Translations under genes and position numbers: made by a program
Assembly: GCF_000708205.1 (NCBI RefSeq)
Contig: NW_014575551.1
Location: 248,001-312,000 of the forward strand
Direction of reading: 5' to 3'
Source: Mixia osmundae IAM 14324
Lineage: Eukaryota; Basidiomycota; Mixiomycetes; Mixiales; Mixiaceae
Length of the DNA: 64,000 nt
The notes under the pieces: model-generated
The model's database searches: none
The model's input: the letters and a program-made list of their open reading frames with translations, nothing else
Told to the model about the DNA's origin: nothing
Shown: piece by piece, positions 34,732 to 48,000 of the stretch
Numbering within the stretch: position 1 is the first letter of the stretch
Layout: every line of letters begins with the position of its first letter

Positions 34732-35867
34732 CTAAAGGCCCTGTTCAAGCTGTCGCATGGCCTCTTCGGCCTCGGCAAAATCGTCGAAATTGTCCATCTC
34801 GAGATCCTCGTCATTGAAGCCTGGATCCTCTCCGATAGCCGGAGCGATGTCGTCAGGCACAGACGTAGGCTCGGCTACCTTTTCGGCAAATTGGCGGGCT
34901 TCAAAGGCTTCTGCAAATGCCGCATCGTCCTCAACGTCGGATTCGTCAGGATCCCTGGTGGCGAGGTTGGGTTGCAATTCCGCGTCTTTCGGCTTGCTTG
35001 TCTTGCTGGGATACTTGCTCGCCATGAATTCTGATCTCCACTCTTTCATCTGAGACTACATGAGCATAATCAGTCGGGTCCGAATCAAGCAGCGAGATGA
35101 GTTTACCACGACGAGTCGGGTCTTGCACAAGTTCTCGCAACGACTGATCGTGTCATGAAAGCTACCCATAGGATTCATCTGATGCGCCCATAGCGTGTAC
35201 ATCGACAGCAGTCTCTTGAGATCCTCCATCTGTGCAAAAGCTCAATCTGTGTCTAATCTCAATCTGCAGAAGAGCCTACCTCGTGGCCTTTGCCTTTGAT
35301 CTTGAATCGTTCGGCAGACTCCTTGAGCTTGACAAGACCTTTCGCACTCAGCAAACGATCCGTGTCCATCTTGACACGCTTCTTCTTCTCCTTTCCCTCT
35401 CCCACCTCATCTAGCTTGCCCAGCGCGTCCAAATCGTCCAACCCAAAGTCGGGGGGCGCAGGACTGGGTTCGCGCTGGCCGGCTCTTGCTCGTGCACGTA
35501 TAGCTTCGACATCGAGCTGAGGCGGCAGCTGTATGTCCTCATCGTCCGACAGTCCGGCAAACAGTCTATCAATCTCCTCCGCTGCACTTCTCCGAGGTTT
35601 CTCACTCTGGCTCTCTTGCCGCGCCTGACTACGCGCTACAGCAGACTCATCTTCGAGATCAGAATCGCCAAGGTAGCGCGGCTTCCGTGCTAGGATGGCC
35701 TTGACGCGTGATTCGGCAGTCTGAAGTGCATCGCCTCTCTTGCGCTTTTGAGCGCTCCCCCGTCGAGCTGGCGAACCCGAAGTCGATTCTGTAGGACTCG
35801 AGGGTGGTCTGAACAGGGGTCTGTTGCCACCAGGCGATGGCAGCGGCAAGGGAGACGCTGCGTCCAT
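34732..35867 (-). CDS. CSM3: Replication fork protection complex subunit Csm3/Swi3 (TIPIN)
   Basis: Three exons (35867-35280, 35229-35107, 35055-34732) encode 344 residues. After a Pro/Ser-rich, basic N-terminus comes the Swi3 domain: RVKMDTDRLLSAKGLVKLKE, RFKIKGKGHE, then MEDLKRLLSMYTLWAHQMNP and FHDTISRCENLCKTRLV across intron 1, and MKEWRSEFMA after intron 2. The acidic C-terminus is typical of the family. Csm3 with Tof1 and Mrc1 steadies stalled replication forks and passes checkpoint signals. The introns are GT-AG (50 and 51 nt). The gene is divergent from PRX1 with 174 bp between start codons. Confidence 0.9.
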
Positions 35868-36041
35868 TCAGTGGTGAAGCAGAAGCGGTCGCGCGTGGAG
35901 GCACGCGGTCACGCCGGCGCGCGCAGCTACGGGAGACGAGATATCTTCGGGAGTGTGATGTCAAAAGTGGCGATGGCGCAATCGCGATCAAGCTCGAATT
36001 TTTGGTGTGCACGCTCACTTGACATCTCACTACAAGAAGCT

Positions 36042-37027
36042 ATGCCTGCCTTACGCCTTGGTGCTACAGCGCCCGATTTTGCTGCGGAGACGACCACTGG
36101 CAAGTTTGCCTCATTCCACGAGTTCATCGGCAGCAATTGGGCCATCCTCTTCTCTCACCCTGCGTAAGTCAGCATGCTTGCCACCAGTCTCTGACCCTCG
36201 CCTGCTGTCTCTTCTCAAGCCTGCACCTCTTGCACTGCATGGCTCAGCCTCACAGCAGCGCGGGTCGCAGTCCCGGTGATCAGCCAAGCCTACAGAGCTG
36301 ACTCAGCCTTTGGCTCTGTGCAGTGACTTTACGCCTGTCTGCACCACCGAGCTTGGCGAAGTTGCTCGCATCCTGCCCGAATTCGAGAAGCGCGGCGTCA
36401 AGGTCATCGGACTATCGTGCAATGAGCTCAAGTCTCATGCCGACTGGGTCAAAGAGTCAGTGGCCATTCGCCATCAGCAATGCTCAACTGCTGACTGTGG
36501 GTCGCTGTCACAACAGTATCGATGAGGTCAACAACGTCAGCGTGACTTTCCCAATCATCGCCGACCCAACGCGCGAGATCGCAAAGACCTACGACATGCT
36601 TGACGAGCAAGATCTCACCAATGTTGATGCCAAGGGGTGAGCTCACCTCGTCTGCTTTGGTCATCAGCGCAGCGCTCACGTCCGCACAGTATCCCGTTCA
36701 CCGTGCGCAGCGTCTTCATTATCGACCCGGCAAAAAAGATCCGATTGACACTGCAATACCCTGCTTCGACGGGCCGCCAGTTCAACGAGGTTCTGCGCGT
36801 CATTGATTCGCTACAGCTCGGCGACAAGCACAAGATCACGACTCCCGCTAACTGGACACCTGGCTCAAAGGTTATCGTTCACCCTTCAGTCTCGACCGAT
36901 GAAGCTCGCAAGATGTTCCCCAACGGCGTCGATGTCGTCAAGCCCTACTTGAGGTACGTGGCAATATTATATGCTTGGCTCGTCATGCGCTGATATCGAC
37001 GCTCCTACCAGGTTCACAACTCTTTAG
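36042..37027 (+). CDS. PRX1: 1-Cys peroxiredoxin (Prx1/PRDX6 type)
   Basis: Five exons (36042-36163, 36324-36455, 36517-36636, 36690-36953, 37012-37027) encode 217 residues. The peroxidatic motif DFTPVCTTELGEVA is complete; the PxxxT/S-x-x-C pattern crosses intron 1. LGATAPDFAAETTTG opens the thioredoxin fold, and GIPFTVRSVFIIDPAKKIRL with WTPGSKVIVHPSVS gives the long PRDX6-type C-terminal arm. It reduces peroxides using one active-site Cys. No mitochondrial leader is seen, so a cytosolic form is likely. Intron 1, at 160 nt, is the longest in the window, and the last coding exon is only 16 nt. The gene converges with the hybrid kinase gene; their stop codons are 131 bp apart. Confidence 0.94.
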
Positions 37028-37158
37028 ACCTCGAATGTTGCCATTAGACTGTCGAGCATGCATGATTGACAATACGAGCGTGTGGGAGACTGTGCAGTGT
37101 ATCTATATCGCTGGCCCATACAACAAGAACACCAAGTGTACACGCCAATGCCAAAATA

Positions 37159-40100
37159 TCAAGTATTATCCCTGTCGGAAAGCGCAAGCATTCTCTTGAG
37201 CGATGCTTCCATCAGAGGTTTGGTCAGGACGCGATCTGCGCCTGCATCAAGGAATCTGTGTTTTGTCTGTGAGCAAAGGCAGCTGACATGAAAGGTGATA
37301 ACGCACTCGTCTTGATCTGATTTGAGAGCATTGGCCGTCACACCAACGAGCAGATCTTTGCGTCCCAGCAGACGCAGATATGAAACCATCTCGACACCAC
37401 GTAAAAGCGGCATCTGGTTGTCCATGAAGATGACGTCGAAATAGGCTGGATCGCTGATCTCGTCGGTCGGCTGCGTGGCCGCAGACGCAGGGCCGTCAAC
37501 ATAGAAATTGTCAGCCCGATTCAGGCGGCGGGCAATTGCACTCCAAGGTTGGCCGAGCAGTACTTCCAATGCTTGTCGCCCATTCTCTGCACAAACGACC
37601 TCGCAGCCTAGTCGAGTGAGCATTCGTGTCATCAGCCGTCGAGTGAGCTGGTCGTCGTCTGTACAGAGCACGCGTCGCTTCCGGAATGGCAAGTCGAGGG
37701 GTGGCGAACCAGATGCTGCAGAACTCGCTGCTCGAATCAAGCCCATGCGTGCCGGCCCACTTTGCGAACGGTTCTCTATCGCAGGACGATCAAGCGTAGG
37801 CGCAGACAAGGTTGTCTCTGGCGCATTGGCAAGAGGTGCGGATAGCGCGACCGCAGCCGGATCACTCGGCGGCAGTGCCGTGCTTGTCGCTACAGGTGCT
37901 TGCGCACCTGTCCTTGACGTAGCAGGCATCACAAGGGGCTCTGTTGGAGCCGATGACGTAGTCGAATATGAGCCATCGGTTGTTAGTACCGCCAAGGTAG
38001 TGAAGTCGAAGTTGCGCTGCTCTGTTGTGGGCGTGAGCTTATCGCCTACAATGGCAGATCCTTGGATTTTCAGTCCACCTCCGGCTTCCAGTATGACTGG
38101 TGGCGTGTTGCCGTAGACTTTGTCGTAACCGTAATTCTCGAGGGCATCCTTGTCGACGGATTTGAGTACGCTCGCGCCGACTTCGTAGGGCAGCTCGACC
38201 CAGAAGCATGATCCATGACCTTGACGTGAGCTCACGCCCAGTCTACCACCATGCAGCTGCACGATATGTCGAACGAGAGCGAGACCAAGACCGGTACCCT
38301 TGCCACCTGAGCAAACATATCAGCTTTTGAGCTGCCAAGCCAGAAGAGCATACCCTTTGCTCTGCCTTGCTCAGTCTGGACGTAAGCGCTAAAGAGCCGG
38401 CCATCTTGCAGGTCTCTGCTGCGTATGCCGCATCCTGTATCATGTATCTCAAATCGTAAGACGACGTGCTCTTTGCGCGGCCGCATGTACTTCTTGGCAA
38501 AATCGGGATGGTTGCCCTCGATATCGTCAGACTTTGCTCGAGACCATTCTCGAGCGAGTGTTCCTCCATTTAAAGAGCTAGCACTTTGCGCACCAGCGGA
38601 CATGTAGCTGGTTGCATGCTTGAGCACGGGCTTCTTGAGCTCGATTGCAGGATAAAGTAGCTTTGTGACAATTTTGACCGTTCCGCCTGCGGGCGTGAAT
38701 TTAATACCATTTGACGTTATACTGCAAGCGAGTCAGCTCGAGATCACTACAGAATGGTGGGTATCGTACTTTGTCAAGACTTGTCGCAGACGCATCATGT
38801 CGCCAGATATAAAGTCCTCGCCCGGCCCGCCAATGACGCCTGGCGAGCGTCCGACAGTGCGCAAGAATTGATCGATACGAGGATCTAGATCGGTCTCCAA
38901 AGTGATGCCTCGAGCGCTCGCCGCAACTTTGCATGACAGCAAGATGCTTTTGAGGATGTTGCTGAAGCTGAACGGTCGGCAGACTGTTTCGAGCCGGCCG
39001 GCATCTAAGCGTTGGAAGTCCAAGACGTCATTTAACACTGTACGAAGGTCCAGATCAGCTGCGATCGCTGGTGCTGCGGCGAGGTCTTGCCTTTCTGCAT
39101 CATGACGAGCGAGCCTTCGAGTGCAGAAAATTCTAGATCGAGCTCGGCATAGGTGGGATCGCTGAAGACGCCAGCAGCACCCATGTTCTGTGCAGAGAGT
39201 AGAGCGGTATTGAGGGGTACTCTGACCTCGTGCTGTAGACAAGCATCAGCAGGAGTCCCAATGGACCGAGGCGGCGTACGAATAAATAAGAAGTGAGCCT
39301 TCGTTTGCTATCGCCCGTCTTCCGTTCGTTGATCTGAGCTTTCTGGACGGCAATGTATTGTGTCTTGAGCTCCATCCGCAGACGCGAAAGATGTCGTTCG
39401 GCGCGTTCACGGGCAAAGGAAATGTACATGAGGAAGCCGTGGAACAGAACGAAATTGATGACATTGCGGATCCAGAGGCGACGGATTGGCACAATGAAGA
39501 CAGCCATAAGAATGGTCATGGCGAGCACGCCGAGGGCATGCGGTAGCCTGCGTTGACAGAGAGCGAAGAGAGAAACAGTCGGCAGTGCAAGCAATGCATA
39601 GAAGACGCTCGTGAAGTCCTGCCCGCTCGCATCAGCAGGTGCCGAACGCGAAGATCAGTCGCGTACCTTTGAGCCACAATGAGCGTGTGTGGTATAGTAG
39701 CCGCAGTAGTGCATGTCGGTCAGCCAATGTAGCGGCAACAGCCAAGTGACAATCCAGAGATAGATCTGATAAGGCAACGGATGCCGTTTTGGAGCATCGA
39801 AAATGACAGCAAAGGGCAGCCAGATGGTCAGCCCAGGGATGAGTCCCCATACGAAGACTCTGTTGACGATGTCGGAGGGCTTGGGGAAGAGACCAATCAG
39901 AAGTGCCCACGAGATGAGGTAATAACATGAGCCAAAGAGTGCCATTCCTTTGCCCAGCTGCCACTCTTCTCGCCTGCGGTGACGCTCGCTCTTTGGATCT
40001 GCGAAGCTGAGAAAGAAGAAGTTGTTCCAAAAGTGCCACACTCGCCAGAAGGCGTGCTCGTGGAAATACATTCTGCGCGTGCTTGTGTCTGTATAGGCAG

Positions 40101-40933
40101 CTGTACCGCCAGGCACGGATTGCCTGCGGTCAGAGCCACCGTCGGAAGGGTTGAGATCTTCTGCGTAGCCCGGCCTGCCAGAGTCACGCTCATCGCTCCC
40201 ATAGGGTGAGCCGTCGGGCGCGATGCCAGGCAATTTGCTGTCGACCACGAGGAAGTCCGTGTAGCCGTCGTGCGTACTCGAAGGATGTCCCTGCATCGGA
40301 TCACCCTCGTCCGGGTCAGCCTCGCTGCAAGCACCGGCATCGGTCTCGCTTCTCGAGCCGTCAGTGGTCTGACTGTGTGCGCCTCTCGCGATTCTTCGGG
40401 CGAGGCGGCCCATAGTGAAAGTGGAAGTAGATGTACTGGCATCGTCGAGCACGCTAGATTGGTTTGATGACTGGCCGGAGCCGGTGACGACGCTCGAGGG
40501 ACGCTTGATCCTGCGAGGCTCGGCATGAGCGCGTGAACTGCCTGTGACGGGTGCAAGCCTACCTCTTGACAATGGAATGCCACCGAACACCGTACGGAGC
40601 ACCTTCGACCTTGACCTTGCGGTTGTCATCTGGCAAGCTGATGCCCCCCGGCCTGCCTTTGCGCGGTTTCTGAGCGGGCCGCATTGCAGACGCAAGCACT
40701 GCGGGCGTGAGAGGAGGATTGCTCTGTCCCGGCGCCATAGACTGGGAGAGGATGCCGGAGCTAATATTGCTAGTCATCCGAGGCTTTGGTGTGGCAGTGC
40801 CTGAGCGAGGATGACTCGGCAATGGCACGGACAGAGGCTTCGACTCTACATTCGCAGCCTTCTCATCGTAGACTTCCTTGTCCGCTAACGTTGCTTTCTC
40901 GTTCGTCGAAGACATGCCTCCGCTGTCTTGCAA
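37159..40933 (-). CDS. Membrane-bound hybrid histidine kinase with C-terminal receiver
   Basis: Eight exons (40933-40563, 40510-39667, 39618-39280, 39232-39091, 39037-38770, 38721-38354, 38306-37307, 37255-37159) encode 1142 residues. A polar N-terminus leads to about six membrane segments (from [17 protein letters not shown] to [14 protein letters not shown]), then a coiled coil. The H-box [13 protein letters not shown] has its His near residue 519. The N-box is [10 protein letters not shown], the G boxes HDTGCGI and [13 protein letters not shown] receiver domain ([28 protein letters not shown] with the phospho-Asp, then VGVTANAL and [10 protein letters not shown]) ends the protein. It should autophosphorylate and relay to an HPt protein; the ligand is unknown. 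Intron 4 (39038-39090) uses a GC donor (G|GCAAGA). Met at 40915 is a second possible start. Confidence 0.93.
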
Positions 40934-41456
40934 GCTCCTCGTGGGGACCGTGGAGCTATTGTTGTCTTTGCGCTGTCCTCCACAGACTGTCGAGTACGGA
41001 CTCGCAAACAGCCGTGTTGACAGTCAAGCCTGCGCAGTGCGGTGTATCTAGTCTCGCCCAATCGTCTTCCTCTGCAACATCTCCCTGACCCGAGCTAAAG
41101 GTCGACCAGGTAGCGCACAGACTGTGTGCCTCTGTGGCCAAATGTTGACGTCCCTTTCGAGTGAGCGGTCAAGGCTGAAGCTGATCAGCTGGGACTCGAT
41201 AGATGCTCTTACCAGCAACAGCGATCGGCTGCCAGGGACCCAATTATCTGGCCTCACTGGCAATCGAACAAAGCCGACAAATGCGGCTGTCGCGAACGGG
41301 ACGGAGAGGCGTCGCCAGGCGCTGCGGCGTACGCGTCGCGCGTGGAAAGCCCGCGCAGAGGAGAGATCGATTTGATCACAAACCGACAGCAGCGATCATC
41401 AACATCGCGCATTAATGGACAAAGAGGATTGACACAGCTTGCATTGTAAAGGCGAC
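40934..41456. other. Spacer between STT4 3' end and hybrid kinase promoter
   Basis: This 523-bp stretch lies between two minus-strand genes, so it should hold the kinase promoter and the STT4 terminator. Short frames on both strands have no recognisable motif. No RNA gene is apparent. Confidence 0.4.
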
Positions 41457-44400
41457 TCACAAGACGCCGAATATCTTTCCACGATTGTAAGGGATACTGT
41501 TCTGCAGGACAAGTCAGAATCAGCGTGTCCGGCGAGCGAGCTACATTGCGGCTCACCTGCATGGTCTGAATCTGATCATACATGACGCTGCGAACATTGG
41601 TCTCGGCATTGTCGATGAGCCCAATCATATGTTTTGTAGCTTGTTGCTCGGTCATCTCAGGTTTGAAGCGATCTCGCAGCTCTGGCAGAGCGTTCTTGCC
41701 GGAGTAGCATGCCAGGCCAGTGCCGTACATGAGTTCTGCGACTGCAACGACGTCGTTGACATAGGGTCGGCAAGCCAGGAAAGCCTTGACGACGAGCTCG
41801 CGGAACAACTGGTACTCTGGACTCTTCTTTCCACCGATGACATCGATGAATTCGTCCGACAGCTTGAAACTGTACGGCTCGAAGTGCATGCCGCCGGGTC
41901 CGATAGTGAGCAAGAAGCCGAAATCGATGTGGACGAGATGGCCGGTCTCGTTGATCATGATGTTGCCATTGTGGCGATCGCGAATTTGCATGATATGGCA
42001 CAGGACCGAGTAGGCCGCCAGGGACTGGATGAAACTGATCCGTGCCTTCTGGAAAGGGACTGATTCGATGGCGCCAAAGGTCTGAGTGAAATAGTCGAGC
42101 AAGTAATTGATCTTGGCTCGGCCCATCTCGTCACGCGAAGTGGCATTAGGCACGACATCGATGACGCCGCAGCCCGGTGCAGTGGCAGTCACGCGATAGG
42201 GCACCAGATGGAGCTCTAGGCCGATGTTGCTAAAGATGTTCTTGAACATGGCGATGACTTGCAACGCCATCACATCCTGTCGACAATCGTCTCCGACCTT
42301 GAAAATTGCAGCTTGCCATGTATCATATGTATCTGCAGAATCACCGGCTGCGCCGCCTTCCTCTTCAGCTTCGATGAGGCCGTCTTCCATATCGTCCTCA
42401 TTGCCGCGCTTGCGCTCACGTCTGACTTTAAACGTTGCCATGAAAGGTGCCTGCAGCACATATTAGTTCTATCACCGACTTGCAGACGGCAGCTTACTTT
42501 AGCCGCCGATTGTAGTGGGCGGCCAGACTTGCGATCGATGTCGACGACGACGCCGTCAGGATTACTGGGCAGGTAGACGCCTTGATCGACAACGATCTGA
42601 GCAATCTCTTCGTCGATCTTGGCCTTTTTCTCGGGCTTGCTCTTCTTGATCAGGGGCTGCAGCTTCTTCGAAATCGACGTGACAGTATTGAAGAACTCGA
42701 ATTCGCGCTCGTAAAAGTCACGAGCTTCGCCAGACAACGAAGACGCGATTGACTCAATCAGACGATCGAACGTAGGCTTCATTGGGTCTGGCTCTTCGCC
42801 CTCGTCATCCTTGAAGCAATTGGCCTTCATGTTCCAAATGATTTGGTGGCAGAAGAGCTGCGAGATCTTGGCAGTCTCGAAAATGAAGCGCTCTACATAG
42901 CCGGTCTCGTCTGTGCGCAGAGCTTGTACGACTTGGGGAATGTAGAAGAAGATGAGCTCGATCGGGTGGTGCTCGAGAACGCGCATGGCATATTGCAACA
43001 GTCGGGGCTCGCCTTCGTATGCTGTAAGGAAGAAACGGGTACAAATGACGGGCGTCGAAGCGGCCCAGAAGATAAGATGCTTGAGTGCTGGTCGCGCGGC
43101 GGTCGTGAGCTTGTCAGCAGCCACATACTCGAGTGCCTCAGGGACATCTCGCGCTTGACGAGGATAGCGCAAGACGAGCGAGCGGACTTCGTTCCTGACT
43201 GCATTGCTCTTGAAACGGGCGGCCATGTGTACGGCGATAGCAGGATCAGTCCGCCAGGCAGTCTGGACAGCTTGACGGAACGTGGCATCGTCAACGCTCT
43301 TGGCCGCGGTCGTAATGCCTGGCAAGCTCTTGCGTTTGTCGTCAAGCGGATTGAGCCAGATTGCGAGTCGGGTTACTTCATTGTCAAGTAAAAGTGCGAG
43401 CAGCTTGCGTCGATTCGCAATGCGCTGACTGCCATAGGCAGCTGGTAGATTACCAGGCAGTGTCACAATCTGTTGAATCGAGTGAAAGCTTGTTTCGATG
43501 ACGTCTGAAGCCGGACGATCGACCTCGACGATGGCAAGCAGCTCTCGGAGCGCACGCACATCGCCAGTTATCTGAAGACGATCTGCTCCGTACGTCCATA
43601 GCGGCGCACTTGCGAACCAATGGAGAGCCGCAGTATACAGCCGTTCGCGTAGATTGTACTCGATCGAGCCTTCCATCTGGGAACCTTGCAGAATCATGAA
43701 GCCAAAGAGAAGGAACTTGTTGCGCAGCTCTCGTGCAAGTGGGTGCGAACTCCATTGCTTGTACGCGTCCAGCGAGCGAACGACTAGTCGGCGAGCTGCC
43801 GCAACTAGACCAGCATCACGGTAGCGATAGGCTTGATAGCGACTGGTCAAAAAGTCGAGCAGAATCGAGTGAGGCTGGAGCAGACGACGAGCAGCATTAG
43901 CATGCTCGTCCATGGCCTTTTTGTCGGTCGGAGTGAATTGAGTTTCTTCCAGCATTGGATTGATACTGTTCATCGAGGACGAGAAAAGACCTCGGCGACG
44001 ACGCATCGTCCATGACCATTCCGCCGTTAGCTCGGTCATGATCTTGACTTCGAGCTCTGGCTTTGCATCGACGAGCCACGACCATACTTCGACGCCAGAG
44101 CGTAGCGCCAGCGGTGAGAAGACGTGCATCGGTATCCACACAATGTAGTGCAAAATGTCATAGTCTGGCTGCTCGGCAGCGATCAATGCGCCGGCAGCAC
44201 GATAGAGAAGCGTGCGTAAGTCAGCCGGCTTTATAGAAGCCTTGCTCTTCTCGCCGGAGCCTTTGTTTACTCGACTCTTATGCATGGCAGCAGCAAGATC
44301 TTGCATGCGATGCTTGATCTGAGTAACGTTATCATGTGGACTGAGCTTCGTGTGTCCGCTAAAGTAGTGGCGCGCGGTCATGATGTCCGCAAAAGCGCTC

Positions 44401-47400
44401 GACGAATCTGGCTTCCAGCCACCGAAGGCAGGCAGAGCAGATTCCCTTGCATTTGTTGGCATCGAGCGAGCGACATCGATTGCGACTGACTTGCCCATCT
44501 CGACGCCACGCTGGCCAGATGCACCGGAATCGTCGACATAGACCTGCAGGATGCCTTGCATCTCAATCGGCGCACGTGCAAGCACAGTGACCAACCAGGC
44601 ACGAGCGTGCTTATAGTAGTCGGTCAAAACCTGCTCCCTGATAGCATAATTATCTGGCAGCTCGAGCGTGAGATCGGCTCGACGCGAGTGATAGGAATAG
44701 CGGGGGCGATAGGTATTCTCGTATTGAGCCTCGCAAGCATGCCGCAGGAGCGTCAGAAGCTCAAGCAGAGTCGTCACGGTTGTCAAGTCGCACAGAAGCG
44801 AAGGGAAAGAGCCGATGACATTGTCCACGTAACGCAAGGCGACCTTGCGAGCAGGTGCTTGCGGCGAGCAGCAGGCTTTGATCATCTTGCGCAATTCGTT
44901 GAAAGCTTCCGGCTTCACCGAGTGACGACTGACTTGGTCATTAAGTGCACCTCTGTACGTCTCGTTGACTTTGTCGGCTATCGAGGCCAGGCAACCAGAT
45001 ATCGGACTTGAATTGATGCCATCGTTGGAAAAATACTGGAGCATCGTAGCAGAGTGTGTCGTGTTTGCGCGAAGCATCTCAAGTCTAAGCACGGTGATGA
45101 GGAAGATCGTCTGCGGCAGCGAGAGCGTACGGATCTGACCGGCGTGCTGAGGAATCGCAGCGCCAAGCTCAGAACGTTGGGCCTCGAAGTAGCCGAGCGG
45201 GAAGTCCTTGCGCAATATGACATTGTATTCGAGCTCTTCTTCTATGAATTTGCTTCCCGCGTGTCGAGCCAGACAGGGTGTCTTGGCAGCGATACGGTGC
45301 AACGAAAGCTTCTGCCAAACTTGTATGCGCGAAGAAGGCGAAAGGAAGCCGAACAAGATGCACAAGTACCACATGTTGCGGAATTTGGACGTGAGCTCTG
45401 CATCGTCCGTTTCTTCGTGATCGAACGAGGGCAGGCCCACGACAGCCTCTAGAACGGGCAAAAGTGCCATGAGCTGGTTGGTGTAGTGTGGTACTTCGCC
45501 GCCCGAGCGAACGACAGCCTGCTGGGCTACAAGACCTTTAGCGATGAACAAGCTAAGCGTCTCGCTTAGCAAGAGCTTCGCTTTTGCATCATCGCTCGCC
45601 AGGCCTCGAGCAAGTTGCATCTGAGCGGTCAAGACCGAGCTCGACATGATGGACGAATCAACGTCCTTGCTACTCTGGCTGATCTCGGAGAACCTCTTGA
45701 TGATGTCGATGAACTCCGTCTTCTCCGCGAGAGGACCGAGATCTGCCAGATTATAGAGTATAGCGGCTTGTACTTTGTCGGAGCCCGTGCCGGTAAGCTT
45801 CTGGAGCATAAGAGATACTGAGAGCCGTGTGATCTGCAAATAAGTCAGCAGCTGTACCCGGCTAAAACGGTGAAAGTACCTCTCGATCTTTGAAGTGATG
45901 AGCTAGGTAAGTGACAGCATAGAGAGTGCTGATGCTGACGGTCTCGCGTTCGAGATCTGAGCGGCCGCGGGTTGTACCCGTCGATCTGACGCTCTGCGCG
46001 TCACCCATGCGTGAAGATGGACGACTGCTGCCTGGAGGAGCGAGACTATTTGTATTGCCGCCCGGAAAATAATTCAGGAGCGAATAAACAGTGGACATGA
46101 CCAAATCCTTGGAATTGGCCAGATCGAGGGCAATGCTGAGCGTCTTGGCAGCATCTGTGAGAGACGTAGGGGCAAGCGCGCCGGCGTCGGCCTCAAAGAG
46201 CGCGATAGGAGACGTAACATATCGTCTGATATGCGTCGTAAGCTTTGTCGAAAGGCCTGCATAGCTATGAGAGCAAGTCAGCTATCCGCGCTTGAACGAT
46301 GAGCAGGCTCTTACTTGCGCATGAGAATAACAAGCGCGTCCAACGCTATAGCCTGAATGCGTGCATCGTAGAAGGGCGCGTCTTCGCTTGTGAGCTTCTT
46401 CACAACCGCGAGCAATTGGTCATGTGGCGCATTCTCGTTCGAAGCGAGATCCGCGAGCGTAGCCAATTTCTGCCCACAAGACGCAAATTTAGTCTTTGTC
46501 AATCTAGACAGGCACGGGCGTACAAGAGCTTGCACAATAATGTCGACAGCATAAGCATCCGGCTGAACCTCGTCATCGCCATCATCGAGTCCGACGCTGA
46601 GCAGCTCAAGTGATTGTGCATAGCTATCGATGGCAAGCTTGAATGCTGTATGAATAGAGCTCCGGGCACTTCCGTCTGCGGTAGCACGGACAGATATCGG
46701 ATTCTCGAGTAGCGTCGTCCAGACATACTGATCAGCAGGCATGGTTGCACGAAGGCCAGCTTTCATCCCATCTGGACCCTCAGCGGATGCGGCCGACGGC
46801 AGAAGCGCAGGACCAACGATAGCAGCGCTGACCTGTAGACTGGCTAGCTGAAGCATGGTCACGCTCAGAGGTCTTCCGGCTGTCTCGTAGCGGTCCAGTA
46901 CGATCTGAGCCCAGACCTTGTCTTCGCTTTGAGCAGCCTGATTGGCTGTACTAGTGCCAAATCGAGGAAGTGAGATTGCGAATGAAGACGTCTGAGTGGA
47001 ATCAGCGCGCTTCAGTGTATGGTCGATGTCCTCGAGCTTGTCAAGCGTGAAAGGCGTAAGGAGATCAAGCGAGCTCAACGAAAACGTGTGAGGCGTAGTC
47101 GCGATAGCACGGCGAAAGCCGTTGTAGGCCGGCATGGTGTGGCATGCCAAGCGTGTAGCTGCACGAGCATCGGTCAGCACAGGTCGCACGGAGCATAGAG
47201 TCACACTTGCCATCGTCTTGGACGAGGCGAGCCTGCAGCTTCTGACCGAGTTGCAAGACGGCAGAGACGTAGCGATCTCCCTTGGCAGCTGCGGCCGAAG
47301 AGAGGCTCAGCAGTGCTTCGACGAGTGCGTACGCAAGCTCGTCAATGGGTATCGGGCCCGAATTCCCGCCTGCAATTGCGATTGTGGAACCTGCAGGCAA

Positions 47401-48000
47401 TGGGAGCGGGGTGTAGCGATCAAGGACGAGATCAGGCAGAGCATCTGCCATCTTGATGATCCGTTCCTCCATGCTAGCTTGCTCTGCGCCGCTGGCATCG
47501 TCGTTGATAGAGTAGGGCTTGCCGTTGAGATGGGTACCCTCTTGGATGGACGAAGTTTGTGCGGCTGCCCTGTCGTGTTTGGCATTGGAGAGCACGGTCA
47601 CGTAGTGTGCGTATGCAATCTGACGGTCGAGAGCCTGAGGACTCAAACGTGCAGAGACGACGCCGCTCGAAGAAGTCGACAATGTACTGTCCACAATAGG
47701 CCCAAGCAAGAACGTTGCCAAAGAACCTAGCACACCACCGCGGGCTGCTTTCTGTTCACGTGCCTGGGCTGCCTCTGTATTTGAGACTGGCTGATAGACA
47801 CCGTTCGTCTGCTTCTCGTTGTTCTGTCGTGCTAGGACGGGCGAGTCACCTGTCGCAGCTCGAGCAATATGCTCATCATCTGTACCATTGACGGTGACTT
47901 TCTTGGACAATGCGCCCGAAATGGACGAAGAGCTCTGAGCGCAGTTGCTCGCTAAAGCCAGCAGCAGCGCCCTGTGAGTGTTCAGGTCGAGCGAGTCCAT
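41457..48000 (-). CDS. STT4: Phosphatidylinositol 4-kinase Stt4 (PI4KA)
   Basis: Six exons (48000-47211, 47158-46315, 46264-45880, 45833-42498, 42450-41557, 41501-41457) encode 2097 residues, the size of fungal Stt4. The long helical N-terminus, the PIK accessory domain (YRYRDAGLVAAARRLVVRSL; RFIFETAKISQLFCHQIIWN) and the kinase domain follow in order. The kinase has FKVGDDCRQDVMALQVI, the catalytic loop DRHNGNIMI and the metal motif HIDFGFLLTIGPGG. The end SIPYNRGKIFGVL lies in the last exon. Stt4 makes plasma-membrane PI4P for cell-wall and sphingolipid signalling. Met at 48000 (MDSLDLNTHRALLLA) is chosen because fungal homologues start similarly. Intron 1 (47159-47210) has a GC donor (G|GCAAGT); the rest are GT-AG. 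It is the largest gene here. Confidence 0.94.

Noticed and set aside
40934-41456. Short plus-strand frame 41124-41375
   Set aside because: Its composition is unlike the neighbouring proteins and it overlaps the kinase promoter region; no motif.
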